64,000 nt of DNA, taken from assembly GCA_008704415.1 (NCBI GenBank), contig VXIS01000021.1, forward strand, positions 216,953 through 280,952, written 5' to 3'. Position numbers and translations under genes: made by a program. The DNA comes from Sphaerosporella brunnea (Eukaryota > Ascomycota > Pezizomycetes > Pezizales > Pyronemataceae). The stretch's first letter is position 1. Every line of letters starts with the position of its first letter. Shown here piece after piece: positions 32,875 to 44,044 of this stretch. The notes below the pieces were generated by a model. That model saw only the letters and a list, made by a program, of their open reading frames with translations, had not been told where the DNA came from and did no database searches.

Positions 32875-33845
32875 ATGTGGTCTATCGCTCACCACCTCTC
32901 AGCAGCCGGCGTTTTCGCCCGCGCGACGCCGATCGCCCAGCATACGGTTCATCTCTCGACCGCATCACGCCGCTCGGTGTTTTCAGGAGTCCGCTTTGCT
33001 GTTTCCTCGCCGGTGAAGGCCATGCTGCCAGGCGGCGTGCAGCACCAAGTCCGCCAGCGCTCTGAGCGCGCCACCGTGTCTCCGGACATTGCCACCCTGC
33101 AGACTGCTCTCGACCACGCCAGGAAAGCGGCGGGAGAGTCATTGAAAGTGGTGGCATCACTGGAACGGATGAGGCAGTGCGCCACGGAGTCTGGAACCAA
33201 CCCAGATGCGCTCCCCCCGGATGAGACGATGCGGTCGATCTCACCGGCCATGTGCAGCCAGCAGACGGCAGCCAACGGAAGCTTGACGGAACCCGAGATG
33301 TTCACGTGCATCGCCAACGAGTTCCTGAAGAACGGAGTCAACTCGTGTCTCGATCGCCTGCCGGCGGAGACGCTGAGAAAGTATCTTCGGACGCTCATGG
33401 GTAACGGCGTGAACATGCCGCCGGAGATTGTTTTAGATATCGCCACAAGACCCTGGGTCCAGGCTAATTTCCTCAACGAATTCGTCACGCTGCAGGGGGG
33501 AATGAAGACAAGCTACGTTGGCAGCCAGCATGAACTTACACCTGATGATCTCGCCGCTGCGATCGCGACGTCGGCCAGTCCTGTCCGCGCTCGCTTCATG
33601 GAGTACATGTTCATCCGCACGTGGCTCTTGCCGTCTATCACCTACCTGAACCTCCCCGCGGAGAAGAAGCTGGCTTACCGGCCTCACACTGTTGCAGAAT
33701 GTTAGTCCTATGAGATGTGTCCCCCCTGTATCGATTGGGAAAGAATTAACAACGTCCGGCAGGCTGTGAAACTTACAATGAGTTCTCCGAATGGAACATG
33801 ATGACCGAGGAAAGCGATGATGAGGACGATTCAGACTCAGATTGA
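32875..33845 (+). CDS. Two-exon hypothetical protein with presequence-like N-terminus and acidic tail
   Basis: Exons 32875-33700 and 33763-33845 flank a 62-nt intron (GTTAGT, branch GAATTAAC, CGGCAG) and give 302 codons. Exon 2 encodes CETYNEFSEWNMMTEE and a poly-acidic end (SDDEDDSDSD). The first ~45 residues (MWSIAHHLSAAGVFARATPI...) contain Arg, His, Ser and Ala but no Asp or Glu, as in mitochondrial presequences. The rest looks soluble and helical, with motifs such as FLKNGVNSCLDRLPAETLRK and GNGVNMPPEIVLDIATRPW. The leader is CA-rich and the ATG context (CATAATG) is good. The minus frames across it are shadows. Family not recognised. Confidence 0.8.
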
Positions 33846-33989
33846 TACGTTTTAACACCTTGATCGGGGCGTTCGGGGCGGGATGTAGACCATAAATAGG
33901 GAGTTGCGTGCATACGTGTCTGGTCCAGCTCAGAATTGAAACTCTATTCCGCCTGCAGCTTGTATCTCGATTTCCTTGCAAAAACCGTG

Positions 33990-34480
33990 AAAGCGTTCTC
34001 AATCAAGGTCAGGTCAGTGCTCCTCACGGTCCGTCTGGTCCAGTCCCCCCTCCAGACTGGACTGTCTCGCACGTGATGCTCTAGTCGCACGGCAGGACCT
34101 GGACTGGCAGTCGTTTGGCCATCACAACTCGGACCGCCTGCGGTTGACCGCGGGCCTCGGTGCCAGCGGGTAAATATATAACAATGTTTTGTCGATTGTC
34201 TTACTGGTATCCATGACCGCTGTACCGGTACCATCTCTGATCGTCCAAGTGACCCCATTGTTGTTCCTCCTTTGTACCTCCGCTTGAGACAGCGCCACTG
34301 CCACCCACGATCCTCCAACTAACCCGCTTATCGTTGTTTTTCTTTCTTTTTGCTTCCTCTTTTTGACCTCCGCTCTTGACAGCGCAGTAAGCATTTCACC
34401 GAGGTCCATTGTTTGCTGAACTGTGGCCGAGATTAGGCCATCGCGCGACCAGCCTTGGAGACATTCGAGAGCGTTGATGG
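33990..34480. repeat. Dispersed LTR-sized repeat, diverged copy
   Basis: Shares GGTCCAGTCC, GGACTGGACTG-type, GGACCTGGACTGGCAGTCG and CTCGGACCGCCTGCGG with 52145-52300 and more loosely with 1635-1750. It also shares CCACTGCCA, ACGATCCTCCAA, CCCRCTYATCGTTGTTTTT with 52330-52385. Its end (AGCGCAGTAAGCATTTCACC) resembles AGAGCGCATTTAACATCTCC of copies 1 and 2. Confidence 0.6.
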
Positions 34481-34664
34481 CCTAACTATTACTAATCGCG
34501 ATCTTCGCTGTGCCGACGACACGCTCTGGCTCAGCGGACATTGCTGGTATCCTTAGATTCTCTCGTGCCCTCTGTGCCAGATCTTTCCAACAGAGTTTGG
34601 TGCGTTTCGAACCCCAACATCGGATCACTTCGGGAACCACATGTTCGTCTAGTGGTGGCTCCTG

Positions 34665-35003
34665 CTAAAACACCTTCATGATGTGACGGTTGATATAATC
34701 AGCTGCCTGGAGCTGACGGCGCTGCCGCTTCCAGCGAGTGAGTTTCGATTCGTTATCCACCGCTCCTCCATCAGAGACAGTAACCATTTCTCCAGTTCGA
34801 CCACGATATGCTGTTTGCCAGATTCCCGCCACCTTGCTCATTACATGCTGGCTGATCCTCCTGCACTCGTCACAGAACCAGGTGAGTTTCATCGTTGAGT
34901 CAGGTGCGACGGCAACAATATACGAAAAGGGTCCACCGCCAGTACACGGCGCCCAAAGACCGCGGATATCTACTGTATTACATCCGCCGAGCTTACTAAT
35001 CAT
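34665..35003 (-). CDS. Possible small protein, 112 codons
   Basis: Minus frame from ATG 35003 (MISKLGGCNTVDIRGLWAPC), through KLTWFCDECRRISQHVMSK with a C-x2-C pair, to a basic tail (RWKRQRRQLQAADYINRH). Composition is protein-like and the frame is complete, but no promoter, intron or family supports it. A GTAAGC lies right after the start. Confidence 0.35.
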   Translation of the reverse strand: MISKLGGCNTVDIRGLWAPCTGGGPFSYIVAVAPDSTMKLTWFCDECRRISQHVMSKVAGIWQTAYRGRTGEMVTVSDGGAVDNESKLTRWKRQRRQLQAADYINRHIMKVF

Positions 35004-35530
35004 TCAATAGACGCGTAGTCACCTGCGGTCTTGCCCAGCCCCTGGGTCCCGCGGACTGGATGGGATTGGATAGTTGGGGTCCCTCTTCAGTCAGAACTGG
35101 ACTAGACCGCGGCATACGGTCCAGCCTGGACTGCAGTCTTAGACGGACCGTCAGCATCTCTAGGGTCATGTAGGTAGGTAAGTATACACAATCCAATAGC
35201 ATCACCAACATCCAGAACTGGCGCCGCTACACCTTCTGCCGCCTTCGTGGATTTTTCCTGAAACATAGCGGTAGGCGGTGTTTGCTCCTGGCTAAAAAAA
35301 ACCGGCAGACCAGGTCCGCAGAAATAACCTGAACACTGCATTGTTTCTCTCAATGCGGAACTCCAACCCGCTGGATACAGTGAACTGCGGTTTTGGCATG
35401 GAGGCGTACTTGCGGGGAGGGGGTGAGAGATGAGCTGCGGTGTGGGGGTGGTTGCAGTTGATATTCGTGGGGAGACTGCTCATCGAAGGTCACTGACCCT
35501 ATTTACCACAGACCACCGGCTCCGGTGTGA

Positions 35531-35740
35531 TCATGAATCCGTGAGATAGTGAAACATAGGATCAAACTCGATCTTCATGATGCAAGTGACTTTCGGCGCT
35601 GCAATAACCGCCACCAAAGGTTTCCAGCCCTGCGCACCCAAAATCGCGAAGATACAGGCATAGAACGTAAAGAAATGAATTGTACACTCATTTGATGATC
35701 TGGTGATGGCGCCAAGGTTGGTTTGGTTTGATCTTTTCAT
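35531..35740 (-). CDS. Possible small protein, 69 codons
   Basis: Complete minus frame from ATG 35740 with FYACIFAILGAQGWKPLVAV as a hydrophobic middle and a polar end (MKIEFDPMFHYLTDS). It overlaps a plus frame starting at 35706 and only one may be real. No family. Confidence 0.3.
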   Translation of the reverse strand: MKRSNQTNLGAITRSSNECTIHFFTFYACIFAILGAQGWKPLVAVIAAPKVTCIMKIEFDPMFHYLTDS

Positions 35741-35900
35741 TCGTTATCGCGCGGATTTGTTATCACACCGACGGACCGTTATACAACCGGGCGCTACGTG
35801 TATCAACACTAGTGACAGAGCCTACGACCCCGTTGCACCATGTCCCCAGTGGAGTGATCTACGCGGTTCAGTCTTGCGAATTTTAAATGAAAAGTTGTAG
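35706..35900 (+). CDS. Possible small protein, 64 codons
   Basis: Plus frame from ATG 35706 (MAPRLVWFDLFIRYRADLLS, then APCPQWSDLRGSVLRILNEK) to TAG. Composition is plausible, but the first 35 bp overlap the minus candidate. Evidence is codon and residue mix only. Confidence 0.25.
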   Translation: MAPRLVWFDLFIRYRADLLSHRRTVIQPGATCINTSDRAYDPVAPCPQWSDLRGSVLRILNEKL

Positions 35901-35978
35901 TTCAATCATAGGTTTTTTATTGAGTGTCTTGTAGCTACACGTGACTTCAACTCCCGGTGATGCGAAACTAGCAAAGGT

Positions 35979-36738
35979 CTAGCCTGACGACGGCAACTCC
36001 CAACGCACAAGCGTAGGGTACTCCACCCTGGGGTCGTTGATATGAACGTGCATCGGGGACACGGCCGGGGGGCCTTGGACGCACAGAAAGCGCAAAACAG
36101 TGATGACCGGGCGGCCGGCGGGGAACGGGTCCATCATCCACGACAAGCCGTTGGGGGCGCCGGTCGGGCTCACCTTGACGCCGTGCTCCTTGAGCAGCCG
36201 GCCGAGCGCCGTCTGCTCCGCCGCAGCGGGGCTTATAGCGACGCAGAAGAGGCTGCAGCCAGCCTCCACGAGGAGGCGCACCATCTGCTCGTCCCTGCGC
36301 TCGATAGCCACGTGGAGCATCTGCGTGCACTCGACCAAGCCGCCGTCAATGCCCCGGTAGAACTCCAGGTCCGGAGCGAGCGCGCCAGTGGCGAGCAGGC
36401 GGCGCACGGCGTCGACGTTGTGTGTCACAACCAGCTTGAGGCGTTGGCGGCAGCGCACGGCGGTGCTGTAAAGCTGATTGTCGAAGATGGCACGCACCGT
36501 TCTGCACGTCTGCATGAGATGATAAATGTCGCTTGAGGCCGTCAGCGACTTGCCCATCTCCACGATGAGTTCGTGGGGAGGATTGTCGAGGGTCGGTACG
36601 GCGGCGGCGGCGGCCTTGTGGACGTGGCGGGGAGCGGCACGCTGCTTGAGCTGGCGGGGGGCGGGCGGGTCCTTGCGGGGGCGCTGGGCGTTGTTAGCTC
36701 TACTTGAGGTACACCACACGGATGCTTACCGGAGGCAT
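35979..36738 (-). CDS. F-box-like/ankyrin protein with a 9-nt first exon
   Basis: Exon 1 (36738-36730) encodes only Met-Pro-Pro. A 46-nt intron (GTAAGC, branch GCTAAC, CCCAG; 36729-36684) leads to exon 2 (36683-35979), total 237 codons. The uninterrupted frame upstream has TAA and no ATG, so the intron is needed. After a basic, Ala-rich start, residues ~32-75 resemble a fungal F-box-like helix set (LDNPPHELIVEMGKSL, LMQTCRTVRAIFDNQLY). This is followed by AVRRLLATGAL and an ankyrin-type repeat (MLHVAIERRDEQMVRLLVEAG split at 20: LHVAIERRDEQMVRLLVEAG). Such proteins usually act as SCF substrate adaptors or ankyrin scaffolds. The domain call is by motif only. Confidence 0.7.
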
Positions 36739-36749
36739 GTTGGAGCAGA

Positions 36750-37800
36750 TAGCTCTTGATGGTAAGTTGCACGCAGTGAACTTGAAGAAGGTCGGCAGTC
36801 TGGGGAAGTGTCAATTGCAAGATGAGGAGCTAAGAGCGCGTTTCTCCTCCTTAAGAGGCAGAAATAGGCGCTGCTTCTTAGCTAAAACCCTAAAACACAG
36901 AGTCATACTCAGATTTCCATATGCAGTGACAAACTCCATATCGCAATAGTAGGTAGCTGAGGTGTGGATGTTTCAACCAACGCTGCTGTGAATGACACAA
37001 TGACCACCGCCGCCACCTGAATCCCGCCTCGGCAGCCACGACAATGACAACAACGGCGACAAAGTCTGCCGCGGCGATGGCAACGGAATGGCCCAAACGG
37101 AGAATCGACGCGATCGAGGTGATTTAGACCAGGTCCTGGCGAGGACGTGGAACATCCAACAGGCAACGCAACGCAGGGCGGTCAATAGTCCGGCCGGCCG
37201 CCAGGTCAAACGGGGCCCCACGGAGTGGGTCAGGTCAGGCCGGTGATGTGGCAAGCCCGACAGGTTCGGGCCGGCAGAAGAAAAACCTGGATATCTGATA
37301 GGTGCCGGCCGGTGCCCAGTATCCTGAATTAAGGCCGGGTCGCTCATTGTGCCGAACGCGGTGCCTGGTCGATCCACCCCAAAAACAACAACTCGGATGA
37401 GAGTCGGAATGCTGCGGAGCAGAAATGCTGACGTTTTACTGACATATCTCGCAAGTTCGACGCAGTTTAACCCAGAAAGTACAGGTTGGAAAAGAGGCGG
37501 ATGAATATGGCGGGCTCGCTGAGCCGTTTCAAAACAGCGATGATCGCAGATTCACTAGCCATCACTCAGTGCCCATTCGCCAGGGCAGTGTTTGCAGGCC
37601 GGCGCGTGACAACGTGCGGCCGTAGCTAAACAATAAACGTGCGGAGATGCAGCTTGGAGTGGTGATCATCTGTTCCTGTGCCGATGCCGCGAAGTACATC
37701 AAGGGCTGCATGAAACGAAACTGCACAAAGAAAACGATGATCGGAAGAGCAATCACGAGTCTTGCTCTGGCGAGAAGGACAAGACCAAGACGTCCAAGAC
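36750..37800. other. No confident gene
   Basis: 36760-36960 is the leader side of the ankyrin gene. CTTAAGAGGCAGAAAT near 36855 matches the reverse of TCTGCCTCTTAAGGAG near 46605, a short shared block. The remaining frames are short, GC-rich and overlapping. Confidence 0.3.
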
Positions 37801-37825
37801 TAAGGCCGTAGCCAACACTATTGAC

Positions 37826-38500
37826 ATGACTGTGCCCCCATCCCGATGCCGGGTTTCATGCATCACAGCGACGCCGAAACAGACAAGAGCTTGCGCCAGG
37901 GACAGAGCTGCATTGGCTGGCGAAAGGGCTGTGGTCGCTGACGAGACAGAGAGTTTGGCCAAGATTCGCAAAAAAGACAGCGGCATTTTCGGAAGAAAGG
38001 GCTACTTTCACCGAAGCGTCAGCCGCATACGAGAGGCGAAGACCCATTTGCGCAAAAGCCAAACCCAAGGGGGCCGGATACGAACGGCAGAGAAAGCAAA
38101 AGAAAGCTGTCTTCGCCGAAGACAAAAGCCGGATACAAGAGGCGGACGGCGCAGGATAAAGCGGCATTCAGATCGCCAAAGGGGGAGACTGGGAGAGAAC
38201 GACTTTCGCCGGCAAGAAAGCTTGTTTCCCCGAAGACAGAACTCGTTTTGCCGAAGAGCAAGACAGCTGCTGTTGCCGAAGATGCTGATTTCGCCCTCGA
38301 GAAGGCGCACTTCGACGCAGAGCAGGAGAGAGCTGCCTCTGCGGAAAGGAGTGCTGGATATGAACAGCAAAGAAAGCTGGAGACAGCAGTTTTGATCACA
38401 GAGAACCCGATGGCACTGAAACGAGAGCTGGATGCGAGCGACAGAAAGAGCCGCAGAAAACTGCTTCCACCTGAGAGAGAGCTGTTTTTGTGAGGAAGAG
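37826..38500 (+). pseudogene. Decayed Lys/Glu-rich coiled-coil gene
   Basis: Plus-strand coding-like pieces in several phases: DRAALAGERAVVADETESLA and KIRKKDSGIFGRKG near 37900, then KKAVFAEDKSRIQEADGAG, then KTAAVAEDADFALEKAHFD, AEQERAASAERSAGYEQQRK and LKRELDASDRKSRRKLL up to 38493. Similar short units (GYERQRK/GYEQQRK, AVFAED/AVAEDA) recur, suggesting an internally repetitive coiled coil broken by frameshifts. Long minus frames over the same stretch are Ser/Leu-rich shadows, though 37986-37753 (minus, ATG, hydrophobic end) is a competing small frame. Confidence 0.4.
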
Positions 38501-38509
38501 CTCTGGATA

Positions 38510-39700
38510 CAAGAGGCGGATGGCGCTGGACAAAGAGTGGATCAGAGCGGAGTCCGACCAAGATAAGGACGATTTGGCCGTCAAGAATGCTCGTTTGTGT
38601 AGCTACGCCGTCAGGTTCAGCATTGCGCCACGCCACGCGGGAACTGCATCCGGCGATTCGGTTGCCAGCATGTGCCACGAGCCGACGCCTGCGAAAGCGG
38701 CATGCTCTGCCGCCGCTGCAACGACGACGTGCACTCCATGCACCGGTGACTGCGCGACGTTATCCCCTCCCACGCGGCGCAGCTGTCCGCGACCATCAAG
38801 AAGCCGCTCGACGATTTCCCGCCGCGCACGCAATGTCCATTTGAACCCTCTGACCGCGCCTGGCCTGTGGCGTCAGATGGTCTGTCGATACAATATCCAT
38901 AGAAGGCAGTGTTAAAGGCAAACTGTTCCGCAAATTCACAAACCTATACAACCGAGTCAGCACAGTTACAGATCATTGATTGGCACAGCGGGTAAAACTT
39001 TTCTTCCCTTTGTTCACCCATTTCTCGATTCCCGGCTCTAGACACTTTGGGCAGCGGACACCGGGGACCGCGATAACGGGTCAGCATCGATTCGCCACGA
39101 TGTTGTGAATGGCGCCTGGCAACGTGTGCTGGATTTGTGCTGTTTGACAGCCTATACATTGCGCAAACTTACACCCCAGTGTTCCTTGGGCTGCCCACTT
39201 GGAGCGAGTGCCGCAATCTTGTCATTGCGGGGAATGGATTGGAAGACATCGAGACTCGGAGAACTGGCGGTTGATGGATGGGATGTAGGACCTGTAGGGA
39301 AGACGAGGGTTTAAGCTTGTGCTGTGGATTCAGATTTGTGGAGGAAAATAAACGATGATGGCAGTAGATGTTCGTAATAGACGATGTTTGATGGTGGCTT
39401 CTGTACCACTATTTATCTTGAGGAGCTGGACTTTCAATGTAAATATAATCTTGGGTGGAATGGGAATAGGAATTTAAAGCAAAATTGAAAGCAAAAGAGG
39501 TTCACATGCGCGTCCATCCCGTGGTAAGCGTTTGCGTTGTTGCCCCCTATACAACAGGCCCGAATACGTATCTTTGCGGAGCGAGGATGCAAGGACGTGC
39601 GGGATCCAATCAGTCGGGTTTGTAGCTGAACTTCATCTGTTGGCAAGCTTTTTGCTGTCGGTGCTACAAAACAATGGTTTGCTGCTTTGTGGTTCAGACC
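38510..39700. other. No confident gene
   Basis: A plus frame near 38670-38770 reads CESGMLCRRCNDDVHSMHR, zinc-finger-like, but is interrupted by TGA. Elsewhere frames are short. 39470-39490 is AT-rich. Confidence 0.3.
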
Positions 39701-39714
39701 GGTAGCCGCCATTC

Positions 39715-40228
39715 ATGCCTCCCACCCCGTCCATCAGTCTGTACGAGTTAACGTGGGTAAAGATCCAAGATTTTTTACGTTTGCCAGTTCAATCTACAAT
39801 CTTGGGGGCGTAAATGCTTTGGCCCTTTTGAGGGGGGGCTGCTAGCTAGCAGCAATATTCGCGTCATGGGAGACGCCACGCGAACCTTTCTGCACTTCTT
39901 CAGACTGGATTACAACAAAACCAAGATTGCGCTGGAATGTACGGGCTGCACGATGAACGCTTGCGCGAAGTAAGTTACTGAAGGGAGTCTCCCGGGGAGC
40001 ATTGCGGAGTCCGCCAACTGATGACTGGAGTCCTGTGGAGACAATCCGGATGAGGTGCTTTACCGCACACTACAGAAGGGATCATGGCATTTCTACAACG
40101 CTTATGTGTCAACAATCCCGGATGGTTGCACCCCCACTCAATTCGGTCTATACCTCTCCAACAACTGTGCACAGCACAGTTTGAAAATGCGTCGGCGGCG
40201 CCCGATATCAGTATGGCGTTGCTTCTGA
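39715..40228 (+). CDS. Small Cys-containing protein, three exons
   Basis: Exon 3 (40031-40228) is the firm part: SCGDNPDEVLYRTLQKGSWH, FYNAYVSTIPDGCTPTQFGL, YLSNNCAQHS, TGA. It is preceded by a 61-nt intron (GTAAGT at 39970 ... ACTGATGACTGGAG) and exon 2 (39853-39969; LSALLQTGLQQNQDCAGMYG). That exon may join by a 96-nt intron (GTAAAG 39757 ... GCTAGCAG 39852) to exon 1 (39715-39756; MPPTPSISLYELTW). All joins are in phase, giving 118 codons. Several cysteines suggest a disulfide-bonded fold, but no signal peptide is evident, so exon 1 may be wrong. The plus frame from 40084 overlaps exon 3 in another phase. Confidence 0.5.
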
Positions 40229-40239
40229 TCATTCATCAT

Positions 40240-41060
40240 CCCATCAACGACGCTGGTGATGTTGTTTCCAGCCGACGTATGTGGTCTGGTACTGGGCGCC
40301 GTTGTATTCTTCAGCGGGCTTGCGGTTCGCACAGGCCACCATATGCTTCGGCTTCTTTGGCTGCTGCAGGTCTCCTCGTTCGCCCTAGAGGCTGCAGTAA
40401 CACGATGGGCTGTTTAGCATCGCCAACATCGGCATCCGCATCACCAGTGGACACTACGAAGTCTGTGGCCGCGGGGGCTGTAGAAAACGACGACACTGGG
40501 ACTATTCATCTCCATGAACGATTGTATTTCGGCGCTCGCAGCCCTGCAGTGTTCAGCATCGTCCGCAAAACCGGAGGGAGCGTTGTCGGCTGCTTTGGTT
40601 CCACGGATGGGCTATTGATGGTTCCTTTGCTGCCGCTACAGACTACGTTACGCGGTGATGGAGGCCACCACGACACCGCGGGATCTCGAGACGCAGCGGA
40701 GGATAAACGGGCTTAGCAAATCGCGCGCTAGCCGGTTAGTGAGGACGCCGTCGGAGTATGCGTGGCGTGGATCAAGAACGCAGCAAATGCCCCATAACAC
40801 TTTTCTTTATTCGTTTCTTTTTCTGAGATTCTATAGCACGAATACCCGCGCCCGTCATTCCCTGCCAACATCGTATCATACAGCGGTTTCAATTCATCCC
40901 CGGCCCAACCTTCGCTGCTCCCGTCCTCCTGTTCCTGCACGCAAGCACTGCCTACATCCAAACCCCCGTCTGCGGTCCTATCCGAATTCCAATCGCAAAT
41001 GATCCGTCTTTTTTCCTTGTTCTTTTTGTGCGTTGCCGCGAATGTTTTGCATTTTTCCAT
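40240..41060. other. Coding-like but unresolved
   Basis: The frame 40084-40716 (plus, ATG) is 210 codons and includes GAVENDDTGTIHLHERLYFG, but its start lies inside the preceding gene and the minus strand is also open in places. From ATG 40659, MEATTTPRDLETQRRINGLS in another frame looks like protein. An intron-containing gene is possible here; I could not settle exons. Confidence 0.3.
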
Positions 41061-41069
41061 TTTTCCATT

Positions 41070-41545
41070 TCAGGACGTATCAGCATCCTGCGATCGGGGA
41101 AAACGTTCCCCGCGAGGTGTCCGAATGCCCCTCGCCGCGGGTAGCGGGGATTGTGGGTAGTTGGGCAATGCTCGACCGACTCGCCACTTGTCGCTCATGC
41201 CCCAATGATCCACCCCTCCGGAATCCTTCCTTCCTTCCCTAGCAGCGGGCACAACATCCTCCAACAGCAGGTCCCACATCGCCTCGCGCCCGGCCTCAAA
41301 CTCTCGCTGATCGATGCTTTGAGTAGTCGTCGACAGGCCGATGCAAAGTCGATCCACCCACCACACGCGCGAATGAAGTCGGGCAGTAGCCCGCGCATAT
41401 GTTGGTGCGCTGCGCCACGCGGTAAAGCGGCGCTGCTGCCGGCGCTGCGAGGTGGTTTCGGTCGTGCCGTGTCTGGTGGTTGATGAGGTGTCGGCGGTTG
41501 CAACAGCAACGGCTGACTCAACAGGGGATCTTATCTACACATCTT
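41070..41545 (-). CDS. Long open frame without ATG, probably an internal or terminal exon
   Basis: The minus strand is open for about 158 codons from 41545 to TGA-type stop at 41070. It reads RRFTAWRSAPTYARATARLH, VWWVDRLCIGLSTTTQSIDQ, REFEAGREAMWDLLLEDVVP and DHWGMSDKWRVGRALPNYP. Composition and continuity strongly suggest coding, but no ATG precedes the first Met at MWDLLL and no certain acceptor was found upstream. The end after NYPQS becomes Arg/Pro-rich and may have read past a donor. Family unknown. Confidence 0.4.
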
Positions 41546-41559
41546 ATCTACATCGCCCA

Positions 41560-43675
41560 TCGACACCTCATATCTGCGCATCTTATCTCGGATCAGGACA
41601 GGAAAACGGTGGAATGTAACGATCTGCATTGGAGGACACAGGGGATTGTGGATACAGCGACGGCGCAAGACAATTGACACGCAGAGCCTGGAGATGTGCA
41701 TTTCAGGGCCCGTCTGGATTCGCGGTATTTAGGAGATAATGGTCATTTGGCCGCAATGTATCCCCGCTAGAGACGGGTCGTTTGGATTCGGCCGCAATCA
41801 CAACACTACCTGTACACTGGTATCTGAAGCAGACATCTTTGCTGCGCTGAACGCTCGCTCGGCATGGCATTTGAGAACTCCTGCAAAGCGACACAAATCC
41901 TCTTCGCTTCATTGAAGTGCGGCCCATGAAACCTACCACGTTCCAAGCAGTGTGCAAATGGTTCCGAGACGACGGTCTTTTGCAGGTGTCAATGTTTCCA
42001 TTTTTAGTAGACCACGGTGCGGGCAGTGGAAATGCGCAACATAGGTTTCCGTGATGAAACCATTTCCCGGCGATGCACCGTGTCTTGTCTTTCGACTGCA
42101 CGCTCTGCTCTGCTGTCGATTTTGGCGTTTTTCAACCATCGCCAACGAAACTCTCCTCCTTCGCTTGGTCTGTTATCGGCCCGTAATCCACGGCGACGGC
42201 GCGTCTGTACTTCACCATCATCCTCCTCCTCACCGCTGCCCCGCGCTGTGTCCTTCGTCCTCATCTGCAGCACCATGTACGTCGCACTCATCGACATCCT
42301 TCCGGCTCGCTCCGCACACTATCCGTACTGCTGCCTTCACCGTAGCGTTTACGGCCAGCGTTGCTGCTGACTTCTCCCTGCTCACCTTCTCCGTATCCCC
42401 CAGTTGCACGCAGTCGCTGGAATATCACCTCCATCTCATCGACAAGGAGTCGCTGGTTTCGGATTTTGTTTTTTTTTGTTTTCGGGTTTGCCATGGACGC
42501 AGCAGACAAGCAGATCATCATAATCTGGGGGCACACGTCGCCTCACGCTTCCTGTGTCGGTTCGGCCGATTGAAACCCCAACCGGTTGCGCGGGGAAAAG
42601 GGCGTTGTTGGTGTCCCTGTATCTATGGCGGCGGCGATGCACGCGGAAGTTCAAGTCCCCGGCTTCCGAGTTGAACCGTAAACACTCATCGACCTGGACG
42701 GGCATTGGATAGGCAGAGTCCATGCAGGGCGATTGATATGTAACCCATTCCCCTTTCATTGCGAGAAAGTCCACGCCTCACTTTTCCGTCGCAATGCACC
42801 CAACGACTCGACGCCAAGTTGCCACGCCTCCATCTCGCGCCTTTTGGTCGCGGCCAAAGGACCGACTGCTCTCACCCACAGGCTCTCTGCTCCGAGTGCG
42901 GTATGTGGGGACATAGCGCCAAGAGCGACTCGCCGAAATCAGCACAGAAGAGATTGCAACGCGATTCGACATCCTCGACGAGTGGAACGCTCTACGGGCC
43001 GCCAAGCAGTCTCAAGATACACAGATGCAGCACGCCTCACATGAGGCCCGGCTGTCCCTTTCACGGATTTTGCAGACAAGCTCGAGGAACGCCTAGGGCT
43101 GCATCTCGCCTCCCTCAAGGAAGGATACGACTCCAGTTCAGCTAATTTAGTCCAAGTCGTCTGAAGGAATCGATCGAACGGCTCGCGGTCCACAACGGAG
43201 CACTTCAAGCCCAGCTCAGTGGGGTCTCAGCGGAACGCCCCGGGTAGACGACGGTATCGCACGCGGCCTCCGAGACGCCGGCCCCGCTTGCGACAGCGGA
43301 CACGACTGCCACGCCGCCGCAAGTCACGGCGAGGGCTAAACACTACCGGTCCGGGCCGCCGAGCCCGACGCGCGGTAAACGAGACACACCAGACCCGACA
43401 CCGCCCGTAATGAGACCGAGGCGAAAGAGGGGTCAACGAGGGTCGAAAGGAACAAACGCAGGTGGCCCTCGGGCCGCACCGCAACAAAAACTTCGGCTCG
43501 AGGCGGTGGTATGAGCTTCAACATCTCCACAGGTGAAGCCGCTGACACCGAGACGCACACGCCTTGCAGGCCATAAGGGGGAAAAAGAAGAAGGAGAGGG
43601 AGCAGCGGGCTCCGGACGTGCGGGGTTGAAGAGGAGTCCTTTCTGGATACGACTTGCGATTTCCTTGGTTTTCTT
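41560..43675. other. Possible retroelement body, no intact gene
   Basis: 42880-42920 reads ALCSECGMWGHSAKSD, an incomplete CCHC knuckle, and 42930-43670 has Arg/Thr-rich, gag-like composition in several phases leading toward the LINE-like tail at 43.7 kb. This would fit a decayed LINE (inference). 42590-42700 contains the variant hairpin core (GCGCGGGGAAAAGGGCGTTG). Confidence 0.3.
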
Positions 43676-43679
43676 TCCT

Positions 43680-43800
43680 TCGGAAGAGCAGGCCCCACAG
43701 GAGGACCCCGAGCCTAGGGGTAGCGATGAGTCTGTTTTACCTATGTCATGGCAGCAAGCGGCCGAATACATTGTGATTAAAACAAAAAAAAAACAAACAA
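43680..43800 (+). mobile_element. LINE-like 3' tail, copy 1
   Basis: CTATGTCATGGCAGCAAGCGGCC, GAATACATTGTGATTAAAAC and then a long A-rich run. The same end recurs at 45105-45232 and 48624-48675, each stopping in A-runs, as expected of 5'-truncated non-LTR insertions. No reverse transcriptase is attached. Confidence 0.5.
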
Positions 43801-44044
43801 CACCATACCACATGCAATGGCAACGGCCCCAATAACGTCACGCTGGCTGGAAGGAACCAGCGTTTTTTTCTCTCTGTAGATCGACAACTACGGCACGGGG
43901 TTCCTGATGGTGCATCTTCGGTGCATCTTCGGTGCTTGAGGACAGGGTGGCCATCGTGTCTATATTTGTGAGTCTGATGCCATCCTCTTGCCTGACATCA
44001 CGGAGTCATGGCCCGGTTCACTCAGACAATGCTAAGCAGTTGAA

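Noticed and set aside
32949..33488. Minus-strand frames across the 32875 gene
   Set aside because: Shadows; the plus gene has a leader, intron and continuous codon structure.
38019..38678. 219-codon Ser/Leu-rich minus-strand frame
   Set aside because: Composition is what antisense of a Lys/Glu-rich coiled coil gives; the plus-strand pieces are more protein-like.
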